DNA of 64,000 nucleotides from Nymphaea colorata. Lineage: Eukaryota; Streptophyta; Magnoliopsida; Nymphaeales; Nymphaeaceae. Below the pieces are notes generated by a model, which was not told where the DNA came from, searched no databases, and was given only the letters and a program-made list of their open reading frames with translations. Positions 1 to 12,559 of the stretch are shown here, piece by piece. The stretch is from positions 1,316,001-1,380,000 of the forward strand of contig NC_045150.1 in assembly GCF_008831285.2 (NCBI RefSeq), written 5' to 3'. The stretch's first letter is position 1. Each line of letters opens with the position of its first letter. The position numbers were made by a program, and so were the translations under genes.

Positions 1-2868
1 ATAGATAAAATGCTTAGAACGTAGTTGACTGCCTAAACAAGTTCTGGTTGTTAAGAAATTTGAACCATGAGTTTTAGACATGTCAAAGAAATCTACATAA
101 GTGACAGATTCAAAAAAAGTCATTTGAATGAATGAGAAATTATGCAACAAAGGAAAAAAATAACACTATAGAACGTTGTCTATGACTTCCAAGAAGGAAT
201 GACAGCCAAGTGTCCGACTAGTACCAAATCACACATAAAGTTTTTATGCATGACAAACTATGATCTCCAAGTGACATAATTGAAAAAGACATATAGAAAA
301 CTATTCATCTTTTTAGAGAGAGAGACAACCAAACAAGTCCTGGTTTATGCCAAATCACATGGATGACATGTCGACATATCAAATCAATGTGTCGAAGTGA
401 CAACTTTAATAGTTGAAGAACCAAAAAATGCAATGAACAAACACAAACTGTTTTTGGTTTAGTACAACAAACAATTTGACTTTCGAGGAAGATAAAGACA
501 ACCTAACAACCTCAGATTCATGTGAAATTGCACAAAGGGTGTCTAGACATATTAGACTAACTTCTTTAAGAGGCAAATTTGGGAAATGATGGTCAGATTT
601 GGACCTAGGCATCAACCATCAAGAAATTGTCATGCACTATGTAGAAAAATACTTGTGATCAGGTATGCAGCTTTGTACTTATAAAAGGAAGACCAACGAA
701 ACTTGGTTTGGGCTAAAACTTGATGGGAACATAGATGGTATTAGGGAGACACAAATACACTCTGTGGTATCTTATTATCACACCCTTGTCAAGACTTATG
801 ATGTCTGGAAGTTAGAGGTTTGACAAAACCAAGATAGTTACAAGCGCAAAAAGACAGAAAATTATGACAAACAGACAACTTCAAACAACATAATAAAGAC
901 ATTATCAATTATCAGATTGTCACATAGTAAAAAATGGAAATGGAGACTCTTGACATATAGGACATGGGATATGACATTTTGCTCAAATTGAGAAAACCAC
1001 AAACTAGAATACAATAGAAAATAAGTTATGAGTGAGAGACAAAAGTGATGGCTAAATCATGTTCAAATCTAATAAAGATTGGAGGAATGACTCTAGGCAT
1101 GTGGAATTATCCTTTGATGAACTCGAAGGAAGACATTAAAATCTTGGCCACATAAAGTTGAGAAAATATGCTAATTCTCACCAACTGTTTTTTGGAGAAA
1201 CTTAGATTGAAGAAAATAGGTTCATGTAATTTGGCTAGTAGAGGGGTCAAACGATGTCAAAAACTCTCAAACTTGGTTTTGTTAGAAAATAACAAATAAA
1301 CATACAACTTTGCCTTTTATGAGGTCGAGAGATTTCATCTGATTCATGAGATATGAAATTATAAAGTTTGACAAAAGTTTGGGTCCCAACATTCTACATA
1401 CAGAAAATTTTTAAAAAATAGGTTTCTACATTTCACGTAATAGAGAGGGCAAATGGACTCTAAATCATTCCAAAATGGTGCCAAAAGAAAGTAGACATCC
1501 CAACGATTGTAATGTATATCTATTTATTGAAAAATTCCTCTAACATGTGGAAGACGGGCAAAATTTCTGCTACTAGACATGATGACTCTACCGAAGAGTA
1601 CTCAAAGCACAGTAGAAATCTACATAAATAGATGTATGTGCATATGTGATTTAAAGCATGCTCAACACAAAAAGATAACGAAAAAATACCAAACTAGTAG
1701 CATAGACATGGCAGGAATACATTTAGCAACAATGTTTTGGCCTTGTTGGCAAATTCTACCCATGAGACAAGCAGAATATCTTTAAAATCAGCTACAAACA
1801 TGCATGAAACATAGACAAACACAAAATTTGAAGAAAGATATTGAAACCTAGGGATGCCTAACACAAACTTGGGATTCAAAGGGATGGACCCTCCCTAGGA
1901 TTTTGTAGAGTCCACGTAAGCAATTTCCATGAGCCTTTGTAGAGAGCAAGTAGTGTCATGCATGGATTATTTATGGATGCATAGGAGAATGATAAAAAGT
2001 AACCCACCAAGTGTTGGGCCTAGGAAATTCATTGCCTACCATCTTCTCACTTTGCCCATCCCTCACCCATGAGCCCTTCTTCAGTGCCTCAATTATCTTC
2101 TTGGACCCTCTTCACCACTACAACAGTTTCGGCCATCCGTTAGCCTTTTCCTGCAACAATTGCTGCCTTGTGCTTTAGGATTTGCCTGCCTTGCCAACAA
2201 GCCTGCTTGGCTTAAGGCTCTTCCTTCACTGGCAGATACACTCATTTAGGCCAGCCTCTGCCTCATCCTCCTTCATTTTTTTTTCTTTCACTAACAGTTG
2301 CCTCCTCAACGACATCTGGCAAAATTGAAATGATTCACTGCAGCTGAACTCATCTAAGTCCACTCTTCCTCCTCACTGCACTTATAAAATGGATGAAGAA
2401 AGACATATGAGTGCATGTTCAGTCAATGGCTAGAGATAAAATGACTTAAATATGCCTAAACAAAAAAAGAAAAACCAAAACCAAAACCCCCATGACGACA
2501 TAATAAAAACAAAGTACCCACCAAACCCTTTTTTTTATAAGGTACTAGACCTATTTTCTTGTTTGAAGGTATGCTCATACCATGCTTCAATTATGTTTGA
2601 AGTACCCATTGTTTGTAACACAAAAAGTTAAAACCCTAGTAATTCAAAAGGAGAACTGGCTGTCTACAAACTCTCACCCCAACTGTTGCGCCAACCTCTT
2701 CAAGGCTGTTTTCAAGATATTTTACCGTGAAGCAGGTCCCATTTTTTAGATATTTTGTCATGAAATAGTCCTTCCATCAAACACGTCTAAGTGGAAGAGT
2801 TGAGAGACGTTCAAACGATAAACGGAACCACGCCGCCGTCTGATTTATTTCTGAATATCAAAAATTAA
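1..2868. other. AT-rich intergenic DNA, no supported gene
   Basis: The longest open frames are only 60-70 codons, overlap on both strands and resemble no family I know. The composition is AT-rich with short A and T runs. Nothing here looks like LTR ends, tRNA-like folds or a coding exon. Confidence 0.5.
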
Positions 2869-2884
2869 GAGAGAGAGAGAGAGA
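2869..2884. repeat. (GA)n microsatellite
   Basis: A GA dinucleotide run lies just upstream of the GC-rich block at 2.9-3.4 kb. GA/CT runs are common in plant core promoters and 5' leaders, which fits the candidate transcription start region that follows. Confidence 0.7.
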
Positions 2885-2899
2885 AAAAGAAGTGGTACA

Positions 2900-3394
2900 A
2901 ATGAGCGTCGATCATTTATAGAGATGAACGGCATCAGGAGTGCGCTGGCCCTTGTACCGGCCTTCCAGCGGGCTTCGTGCCAGCTTCCACGAAGAAGTTC
3001 CAACTCACGCTCTCGCATGGCACGTCACATCCTTCCTCACGATAGCCACAACATGACGGGCGTGTATGCGTCCCTTGTACGCACCACCCCAAATCCAAGA
3101 CGCCCCCCCACCCCCGTCGAGCGCATGGTGGTACGGTACCACCAGGGCTGCAGCTACCCAATGGCGATCCCTCATTGATTTCGGCGTTTCAGAGCAGCGG
3201 AGGGGCCCAAATTTATTGTTGGTACAAACTGGAAGCCTCAAATTGCACGCGGAGTAAAGGAGAAAAACCAAATTTTTTTGTTGGTACAAACTGGAAACCT
3301 CAATTTGCACGCAGAGGAGAGCGAAAGGAGAAAGGAATAAAGGAGGAGGAGGGAGAGGCAGGGAAGGATAGACAGAATCCGTGCAATCCCAAGC
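2900..3394 (+). promoter_or_regulatory. GC-rich candidate promoter and 5' untranslated exon
   Basis: This island is markedly more GC-rich than its surroundings. It ends in a purine-rich leader followed by AAGCAG then GTACAC, a good plant splice donor, and then by T-rich intron-like sequence. The overlapping small ORFs on both strands resemble nothing known. I infer a transcription start and non-coding first exon, possibly for the small gene at 11,409, which would require about 8 kb of intron. No transcript evidence is available, and the assignment is speculative. Confidence 0.25.
3207..3330. repeat. 61-bp tandem duplication (two copies)
   Basis: Two near-identical copies start at 3,207 and 3,268. 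Each carries CCAAATTT, then TTGGTACAAACTGGAA, then a CACGC-GAG end. They differ by a few substitutions and a short indel, and they lie in the candidate 5' leader. Confidence 0.8.
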
Positions 3395-3519
3395 AGGTAC
3401 ACTCACCCATGTGCTTTTCTAATCACTTTTCTTCCTTGAATAGTATCGTCGCGGTTCTATTGGGTTGCTCCCTTGGTGTCTGCTTTGGTTTGCCTTTTTT
3501 CTCCATTCGGCATGGCTGA

Positions 3520-5980
3520 TGCGTCTTGATCTCTTTTGATTCTTTTGTTTGGTGGTATTGTATATTTGCCAAGTGTTCAGCAATCGATTGCTTGTGCTTG
3601 CTGGTTTCCGTGAGAATGAGATGAACAGTGGTAGGTTTTCTCGCTTTTGTTTTTCGTTTTCCCGTGTCTGTTGCTTAGGCCTTGAATGACCACTCTTATT
3701 AATGAGCAGATTGGTTGGTCAGCATAATTGTAGTTTCTTTTGCAACGGTCTTTTGGCATAATCTTCTTCTCATTGGGTTGTCGTGTGTTTGCTCTTTGAT
3801 TGGTTGGTCGAGAGTGAATTTTTAGATCACAATTGGGTCTTTGGTGACAAGATCAATTTATGAAAGACGTCGCTTGTGTCTCTGATTTTCTTCTGTTAAA
3901 GGTACTTGGAGCAGCAATTTCTCTCCACGTTGCACTATTTACAGATCATTCCAAGGGCCTTACCTAGGTTGACAATGAATCTACTGTGGCAGATTCCTGC
4001 TAGTTTGCGGTAATCAAATAGGAGATTCCAGATTGATGACCAAGATGAAGATTGTCTTGGTTGCCCATAATACATAGAGTTAATGTTCTGTCAAATGATT
4101 GTCTTGGTTACCAACAATACACAAAGTGAATTTTCTGTCAACATGCTAGCTGATGGTGATAATGGAGGTAAGATGAGGACAGATTAGTGTTCCGCCCTGG
4201 CAGCTGAATAAATTGATGATGATGAATGCACAAATCAATGATCTGTATTTGGTTAATTTGCAGATGAATATGGCTAGATACACCACGGGCAGCCTCTGTT
4301 TGATAGTGCACTCGTTTCAACATTTATTCAGTTTGGAGACTAAGACAAGTTGAAGCATGGGACACTTTCCATGAGAAAAAATTTGAAATAGGAAAAAAAA
4401 ATGCAGAGCAACAAAAGAAAGAAATTGAGGAGTGTGGTTCAATGTTGTAAAACAGGTAATGATCTGTACGACCAGGTTCAAAGTTAGATGCATAATGCAA
4501 GGTAACATAAACAATTACAAATTTGAAACTTGAAAATTGAAAAGCACAAAAAGTTAAAATAAGATCAGAAAAATTTGCAAAAAGAAGAAAAAGAAAAGCA
4601 GGAAAAGTGGGGGAAGTGAAAAAAGTCATCTACACGAAATAAACATGAATTGCACAAAACATGATGAGTAACAAGTATTCTTCTATCTACTATATACATG
4701 TTCGTGTTAGAAATAATTAAAATTGATCACTTAAATTACTCTCAATGTTTAACTGGATATCGATAGGTGTTAACTATATATGACTTACTCTTGGCTTGAA
4801 AGTTGAAACAACTTAGTGGCCCTAATACATGACCCCATAGTTATGATGCAGTTGTAAGTCCATAGTCACAAATAACGTCTCGGAGTTTTAAATGGCGAAG
4901 TTTTTCTCAGGTATAATACGGTGAGCTTGAAAAAATAGAAAATAAAAAAAGTTGTTTGTCATTGAAAAAACTGAAAAAAATGGAAAACTGAAAAAAACAC
5001 GAAAAAATGCGTTAAAAACATGCTTTTTCGTCTTTAACGTTTTTCTAAAAAACGCGTTTTTTAAAAGTTTTAAACGGCTAGTTAATTTATCACGTTTTTT
5101 TTTGCGTTTTTTTTTTTTAAAAATGCGTTTTCTTGTAACATATCACAAGATACAATATGATACTTAAAATTTAAAACTGACATGGAGAGTTGAGGTGGCT
5201 GGCGTAGTTGTAGATTTCATGTTTTCAATGGACAGACACAGTTCAACTCCTATGGTTGTCAGCTCCTTGCATAACATGAAAACAAGCATCGGCTTTGGGA
5301 TTGAAGATATTAGCCCTCACATTTTATACTGTCAGCAACAACAAGAATGCTTTCCTTTGTAGGTGCTTAGCTTTTGAATGAAAGGAGAGTGCAAGAGTCA
5401 GGACTAAGGAGTGTGGGAAAGTGCTCTCTCTCTTTCTGTCTCTGTAGGTAAATATGAAGGCTTGAGTTTGATTTTAAAAAGGAAAATTTTGCAACATAAC
5501 TGTAGATGGCAACAATTCATCTGTTAACAGTCAGAACAACCCTGACTAGAAAATCTATAATGGATCATTTATATGCCTAAGAGTAAGAAAAAGAAGCAAC
5601 AACTAATGTATTTTACCTCTATTTTTAATTCAATAGTGTCATTGCATTTTTCACAAAATTGTATAGAATCCATATCATTCAACTCTACTGAAAATCCTAT
5701 CAACATTGTTCTTTTCTTATTAGCACCAATGCATAAGCTGAAGCAAGACCTTACTTTCAGGGTGAGGGGAAGTGACCCATGACATCACCTCAAGCAATGA
5801 TATCTCTCAATTTAGGTTTTGGTTCTTTGTGTGCAAAAACAAATGTTCAAATAATTACCTTCTTTGCTAAGAATTCTAATATAGCAATTTCATGCTCCTT
5901 TTGTATGATGATATGATAATTACAATAAGTGATAAGATGAGGGTTGCTCAAATCAGACAGTTGTTGGGAAACTAGTTAAT
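3520..5980. other. T-rich, intron-like DNA without a supported gene
   Basis: The sequence is T-rich and then AT-rich, with no convincing coding frame. About 4,930-5,140 is a low-complexity stretch of A and T runs punctuated by GCGTTTTT and its complement. This may be an intron of a gene spanning 3.4-11.4 kb, or intergenic DNA. Confidence 0.4.
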
Positions 5981-5984
5981 GTAT

Positions 5985-6745
5985 TTCCTTGGTATTGAGG
6001 TGGCTGTGCACCCAAGGGCTATCATATTCTCAAAAAGGAAATTGCCTTAGATGTTTTATAAGATCTGGCTTGATAGATGAAAAGAAGTTCAGACTCCAAA
6101 GGTTGTGAATCCAAAATGAAGTTTGAAGACGGGGTGCCATTAAATATCCAACACCATACAGGTAGCTGATTGGAGCAATCATTTGTTTGAGCCTTACTCC
6201 ACCTTACATTTCTCATGCTATACACTATGGCCATCTATTTCATTTTTCAATATAGTGCTACTTAAGTATACATGAGTGCAATGATACATATAACTATCAT
6301 AGATGACTGTTCTTTTCTTCAAACTTTCTTTAGATTTAATTGCTTGACTCTAATTGGGGAGGCAATTCAAACAATCCTCATTCTACCACTGGTTCTTGGA
6401 TTTTCTTATGTGGATCTCTTATATCATATAGATACAAGAAGAAGCAGAATGCCTTCTTGTACCAAAGTTGACTACTGGGAACAGCAAATATATCTATGGT
6501 GATAGTGCAACTGAAGCAGTTGATTTGAGATATGGAAGTTTGTGTTCAACAGCCCGTGAAATTATTGTGATGACAAGAATGCAATATATATTGCAAGTAG
6601 TCACACTTTCCATGAGCGAACCAAATACATTGAGATCAACTATCATTACATTAAAGAGTACTAGGAACATATTAGAATTTCACTGGCTGATTATTTTACT
6701 AAGGGATTGACTTGGTCAAGGTTTGAACTTTTATGTTCAACAAAC
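5985..6745 (+). pseudogene. Decayed Ty1/copia pol fragment (RT end to RNase H)
   Basis: Broken plus-strand frames carry recognisable copia signatures. YFLGIEVA, near 5,990, matches the late reverse-transcriptase region. DTRRSRMPS, near 6,430, corresponds to the D-RRSTSG RNase H segment. FHERTKYIEINYHYIKEY, near 6,615, corresponds to the conserved FHERTKHIE block, followed by LADYFTKGL and F-LLCS. Several frameshifts and stops separate these blocks. No LTR, primer site or target duplication is visible around them, so this is an old truncated relic. Confidence 0.7.
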
Positions 6746-6779
6746 GTTTAATCTAATTCACATGGGTGCAGGTATAGCA

Positions 6780-8690
6780 GTACAGGTTTGGACGCAACAA
6801 TTTTAAAACTGTGTGTACAAAGATACAGCGGGGCAAATCATGCATTATCCATAACATTGAAGAAAAGTGATTCATATGATAATACATAGAACATAAAAGA
6901 TAACATAGTTTAATAGCTCATACACATAAACACGTCAACTTAAAGTTAAAATTATTGTTTTCAATGGAAACATCACATATAAAAACATCACATTATAAAA
7001 TGTCAATATTTGAAATTTTTTATCAAATAGGGACCAATCCAGACCTGATCCAAAATGTTCCCAGTTGGTCTGGCATACCTGTCTCTAGAACTGCCATACT
7101 GACATGGGGTACACCAGCCATTCTCAGAATCTCATGTACCCATGTTACATAGCTTTCAATAATATCGCCTTAAGTCTGAGCGAGGGTGTTGGGCTTTTAT
7201 GTAAAAAAATATGTACTTTATATGTAGGGAGGGTGTTAGGGTGGAACGGAAAAAAGAGGGAAAAGGACAGAGGGAGAGAAAAACTAGGTGAGAGTCATCC
7301 TCTGGGATAGAGGCAACACTAAAATACTGCTTAATGTCCCACAGGTAGTTTTCTAAGTCATGAGAGCTGTTTGCCTCTTGGAAGCCCTTTGGCTATTGCA
7401 CCTTCTAACAATGAGACTTTGTCTCATAACTAGCACAAAACAATTTGTGAGGATTGCTACATCCTTCTGGAAAGCCTTGAGTTCCTCTTGCAGGTTCTGA
7501 ACTATGGCCGGCACTGCGGCACATCAATGTTGGTCATGGTGAATTATACCTCCGTACTCTTGTGAAGGCCACCAGTCTGGCTTCGATGACACTAGTACAA
7601 CTGTATAACCTGCCACATCAACTGTGCGTTGTAGAGACTCAATGTGCTGATTGAAGAAATCAATGTGATTCCATGAGCTACTCATTCACTGAATCCTTTA
7701 TGCATGCATAACCTGGATTTGTTGCCATCACATGGCTACTTTTTTTGGTCTAAGTGCTGAGTGCAGCCTATGTCTGTTAGCCGCTTAGTTACTATGCTTG
7801 GCTGAGCTTAACTTTTAGCTTGTGCAACCAAAGACATAGGGAAAAAAATTCAAGATTAAAACCCATTTCCTACTCAACTTTATACAATTGTTGTTTGCAG
7901 ATGCTCCTCAAGGTTCTGGCTGGTAGCTATATAAAGCTCTTAAAGTTACATGATCTGGCAGTCAATTTTCAACTGTACAATTGAGAAGAACATGTAGATG
8001 CTTCATCCATGCCACTGTACTTCAATTATATCTCATTACCCCTCCCTAAGGCTGTATCTTCAAAATGGTGCCTCTCCTAATTTGCGAGCCAAACACAAAA
8101 GCATGCCTTGCAAATGCCTTCTGTATTGAGTGTATATTCTTGCTTGATCTGTTGCCATGGATCACTTTGTGTGCAAGGTGGCCTGTAATATTTGCTGCAT
8201 AAGCAAAACTTGGTCTTCTTTGTCTTAGCTTGTTAACCTCACAATCTGTCACTTAACTCCATCCGACTACCTTTTGAACAGTTAGGACACATCAAGGTTG
8301 ACAGACCGAAGCTCAATGTCTTTGGTTGCGTAGCTCCCTGAACAGGCCTTCGCTTCACATGCCGACATTTGGATCTCAAGCTAATCCACATGGCTGGTTG
8401 CTTGTGACTAATTCATTACAAGCCAAGTATTTTAGCCATCCTGTCCCACTAGCTACTCATTGATGCCGACCCACTTGCTCAACCATCCTACTTAAGCCAC
8501 GACAAGCTTTTCTTCCTTTCCTTGTTTATGCAGACCCTGCCATTGCTTCTAGGTGTGGACTGTGGTGGTTTCAGCGTTAGCAGGCAAGCCACCAAGTATC
8601 CAATGGCCTGTCTACTTCAGCCAGGTCTTTGTCCTTGTTACACAAGGAACAACACCCTTCTGTGGCTATGAAACAATGGTATCGCTCAAA
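6780..8690. other. Unassigned intergenic or intronic DNA
   Basis: No coding frame is supported. A GGACC/GACCTGATCC cluster near 7,030 resembles motifs in the copia LTRs further along, so part of this may be old LTR sequence belonging to the relic at 6 kb. That is only a resemblance. Confidence 0.35.
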
Positions 8691-8990
8691 AGGCCAAGTA
8701 CATCTACACGGGTGCGGATATAGGCGCAGTCCTGGACACAACAGACATCATTTGTTTTATAAAATTTCTTTTGGGTAAAAAAATTTGTAGCTTTTGCATA
8801 TATTTTAGTATTTTTTGTTCAGTAACAAATTTTTATGAATATAAGCAATGCATTTATGTGTTTATTTAGCTAAAATCTTATTATCGTATATAATGTATGG
8901 TCGTACCTCTGTACCCATGATTTTTGAACTTGGTCTGCATCTGTACTGAAACCACCCCCTGTACCTGCACCCATATCCATGTAACATATC
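8690..8990. repeat. MITE-like repeat of the 'GTTGCATGGACACGG' type
   Basis: The ends face each other imperfectly: CACGGGTGCGGATATAGG on the left, and CCTGCACCCATATCCATG followed by TAACATA on the right. An AT-rich core lies between. Similar ends recur at 9.9-10.4 kb and, more clearly, around copia element 2. The terminal repeats are imperfect and I found no target duplication. Confidence 0.35.
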
Positions 8991-11355
8991 TGTAGGCTTT
9001 CATAAATTCTACTACTAATTGGAAAAGAACTAATCACTCAACTTATAGGATCATAATAAATTGTAAGTAAAATATGCTGATGGTTGCCGTTTTCAAAAAA
9101 AAAAAAAAATTCCAAGAAAACTGGCGGATGTGACAAATGCCTAGGAAATAAGACTTTGCTTCATTTGTGAAACTTGTTCCCCATATTTGGATTTTTTTTC
9201 TCCCACATGTTCCTATGGTCTGGCCACACATTTCCCTTTTTTGGTGTTAAAAAAATGTGATATGCTAGGTCAACTTAGACCAACTTTTGTTATTTAATAT
9301 GACCAACATTGCTTCGTTTCTGAAATTTGTTGCTTCTTAATGTCCTACCTTGCATTTTTATTTGGATATTTATTGCACACTCAAAGTTCACATCTGTTAT
9401 TAAGGGACTAATTCATTTGTTCTTAGTTCTTGGTAGGTTACTATGTTGATGAACAGTTATAAGTTGATAAATGGTTATGTTTTTGGATATTGTTGTTATC
9501 TTTGTCCTCTTTTTATATATATGTTTGTGAAGATATCCTGCAAGAGTATTGGTAATCTGAAGTTTGGAGTCTGACATTGCAAAGTTGGAGTCTTGAACCT
9601 AATAAAAAAAAATCTGTGCTTCCCACTTAATTTGTTTGTATTGCAGTTTCATTTTTCTCTCATTTTCTACTTCTTGATATCATATCTCATTTTTGGTTCC
9701 CAAGACATCTGCTGTTTCCATTTCCTTCCTGGCTACCTTTGTCCAACATTCTTTAGTTTATGTTTTGTCTTGAGTAACACCCAACTCTTTGGCAACTGTA
9801 CTTAGAGAATGTCATAGAACACCTCTTGGTTTGAATTGGGGAATCTGCATTCCTGGAGAACTAAGTCACATGGCTATGAGGAAAAGGTCCCCACATTCGA
9901 TGCTGGTACGGGGACACATCGCTGCTATGGTTTTCTTTTATTTTTTTTATTTTTTTACTTTATAAAAAAAATCCAGGTCAGGTAGGAAGGAAGAGCGAGA
10001 GAAAGAGAGTGTGTGAGGGGAGGGAAGGTTTAGAGAGACAATTGAGGGAGAGAGCGAGTGGGGAGTGAGGGTTTAGAGAGTTTACCTGTTCCCTTGTATG
10101 TATATGTATATATATATATATAGAGAGAGAGAGAGCTTCAGTTCAGGGGACTGCAGCCTCCCTTTTGGCTTTTTCTTCCCATCTTTTAACTTTTTTAAAT
10201 TTCTACTCAAGTTCATTAAATTTATCTATTTACTAAAACGGTCTTAAATATTTAATACTTACAAACTGATGCAACAACATTGTAAGTTTCTCAAAGTTTT
10301 GCTGTATATATGTAAATATATATTATACATATGCTCTTTGGTACCCCCATACCCATATTTTCTAAAATTGCTGTTTTCACCCGCATCGCCATACCCATAC
10401 CACCCATTGACTTAGCTGAGGAACAAGTTATGAATCAAGCACGCCGGGATAGTCTTACTGAAACTCCTATCTCAAGCTTCTCTTTTCTTTTCCCCTGATG
10501 TATGAGAAGTTAGCATATATTTGCATCTGAAACTTCTGAAAGTACTTATTGCATAACCTTCATAGTTCTGATTGTTTCCTTCCTTCTGTGCAGTACTTTG
10601 TTTCTTCACAATAATTAAGATGGTAAAGATTTCTTATGGCATTTGGAGCATGTGAACATCATAATTTTGTATGGAATTTGGGTGAAAGTGCTAGTTCTCG
10701 TAGTGAAAAGTGCTCAGGGTGTTGTTGTGTTGAACTCAAGTTTTGAGAATGCCCACTTGCAAAAGGTGGAAATTAAGGACCATCTCCAGTTTGTCTTCCA
10801 GGGCTCTAGATTATGGGTCTGATTTGTGTGGTCTTTCTATTTTCATAGGCTAGCTGAGGGATCATCTTCAGAGCATCTTGATCGAAGACCCATTGGTTAT
10901 AGTACCTCAACGCAAATGCCAGCCTCCCTTGTTATCCTTAGTTCTGAAAAACTCGTGAAACTATGACATGAGAAGATGAGTAACTCTAGTTAGTGTTATG
11001 ATATGGTAATGAAATCATTCAAAAATTTTGAGGTTATGACTCATGGTTTTTGCCAGTAAAAAGGAGAAATTTCCAGTTAAGAGATAATTTATGTGTTGAA
11101 TAAGAGGTGAAATAATTTATTCACCTAAAGCTTATGCATTGAATGATTATTGCTGGCACTGTCTCTTATTGTTTACCGCACAACGTATTATATATGACCA
11201 GGCTTTTGTCATCTCAACTGGCCATTTGGATGTTGTGTTGGAACAATGCAGCATTGCATGTCAAATTATATTTGCTTCTCCGGTTGTAAAATGATGTTCT
11301 TATTTACCTGCTGGATCTCTTTCTGGTTTTTTTTTTCCTTTTTTTTTTCCTACTA
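8991..11355. other. AT-rich intron-like DNA with a degenerate repeat and an SSR
   Basis: No supported coding exon is present. About 9,885-10,405 has opposed GGTACGGGGACA-like and GGTACCCCCATACCC-like ends, suggesting a degenerate MITE. 10,097-10,135 is a TA run followed by a GA run. The stretch ends in a long pyrimidine tract (about 11,328-11,351) and CTACTAG, a plausible splice acceptor for the gene at 11,409. Confidence 0.4.
10097..10135. repeat. (TA)n(GA)n compound microsatellite
   Basis: An uninterrupted TA run passes directly into GAGAGAGAGA. Confidence 0.8.
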
Positions 11356-11408
11356 GGGTAATTGTCACATGGACCAGCACTGACCTCATCTTTGGCCATT
11401 TAGGAATC

Positions 11409-11690
11409 ATGAGCTTCGGGTGCCTGGTCTGTCATGTACACAGTCCTGCAGAATCATTTAGAAGCTATTCAGTCTCAAGCTCTGAGAATGAAGGCCGATG
11501 TGCTGCCTTTATTAACTGCTTAAATAGGATTGTAGTGGGAGAAAATACCACAATGACATCTAAAGTAGCTCCGCAACCACTGATGGAAAATGATGAAGAC
11601 CTTTCAGGAACCCCACGGCTGATTCGAAGTCATGCAGTTAGAAGGGACCTCTTCAGGGACTGGAACTTTGAAAATTCCATGATGGTATGA
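11409..11690 (+). CDS. Small conserved plant protein of unknown function (93 aa)
   Basis: A complete frame runs from ATG to TGA in one exon. It starts MSFGCLVCHVHSPAESFRSY and is followed by a Ser-rich SVSSSENEGRC block. It ends with a basic stretch (RSHAVRRDLFRDWNFE, about residues 71-86). This layout, a short N-terminus with CLVCH, a Ser-rich segment and a C-terminal R-AVRRDL-RDWNF block, matches my recollection of a family of roughly 90-residue plant proteins without assigned function. No signal peptide, membrane segment or catalytic motif is visible. A pyrimidine tract plus CTACTAG, about 53 bases upstream, is a plausible acceptor for a 5' UTR intron. The alternative, a chance ORF, is less likely given the coherent composition. 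Confidence 0.65.
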   Translation: MSFGCLVCHVHSPAESFRSYSVSSSENEGRCAAFINCLNRIVVGENTTMTSKVAPQPLMENDEDLSGTPRLIRSHAVRRDLFRDWNFENSMMV

Positions 11691-11948
11691 TCATGGCCTT
11701 TGGCGGCAATAGATCGCCGCAGTTGGAACTCCTAGACTGTTTACTGTCTTTGAGGATTTACATGTATCTTTCATGCCCTGTGATGTTCTGTAACCAATTT
11801 ATCGGATGCCCCGTTATGTTCTGTAACCAGTGATGTGCCGGCACAAAGTGAACTCACATGGAAGTGGTGCAAAAAAAATCGTACAGGCGTATCATTAAGA
11901 AAATATGACTGCATAAATAGTGCGTTTTGTTGGTTAAATTTTCTTGTG

Positions 11949-12121
11949 ATACAGTGTCCAGTTTCTGACTTCATTGCATTTTGGTCTTTAGTATTTTAAG
12001 GGCTACTACATATAATGGAGACTGTTTGAGCTGCATACAGTGTCCAGCTTCTGACGTCATCTGCATTTTGGTCTTTAGTATTTTAAGGGCAACTGCATAT
12101 GATGGAGACTGTTTGAGCTGC
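11949..12121. repeat. 86-bp tandem duplication downstream of the small gene
   Basis: Two copies begin ATACAGTGTCCAG (11,949 and 12,035) and end GACTGTTTGAGCTGC. They share TTTTGGTCTTTAGTATTTTA and differ at only a few positions. They probably lie in the 3' UTR or immediate flank of the 11,409 gene. Confidence 0.85.
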
Positions 12122-12559
12122 TTTTACCGCCGAATTTTGTTGGAAGTGCCATTTATCCTAATTTTGCTTGCATCGAGGACATACCATCAATTTAATGTCA
12201 TGTTGCTACGTTGATATCAGTGGAGGTGGTCGACAGTTCATCATCATTGGATCTGGCTATGTAATTGTTCTCATGTTGCTTCTGAACAGATGGTTGCAAT
12301 AAGCAATAAATTTCAATCTGTATGGAGTGATTACTAATAGGTGACTGCAGTGGATAAATTATTTGGCTGGTTTGTTTTCTGGGATGATCAGCAATGTAGC
12401 GGTGGAACCAAGGGCGATGAAATTCCAAATTATATGTTAATCCTTCTTTTTTTCCGAGTCAATTTCTCACTCCACCTATTTGTGGTTCCTGCCTGCTACT
12501 ATGGTAGTTCCGGACAAAGACTCCGTGGGGGTTAGGCCCTGGCCTTTTATTAAGGGAAA

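Noticed and set aside
2924-3519. Several ORFs of 60-133 codons in the GC-rich island
   Set aside because: They overlap on both strands, none looks like a known protein, and a duplicated non-coding leader explains the region better.
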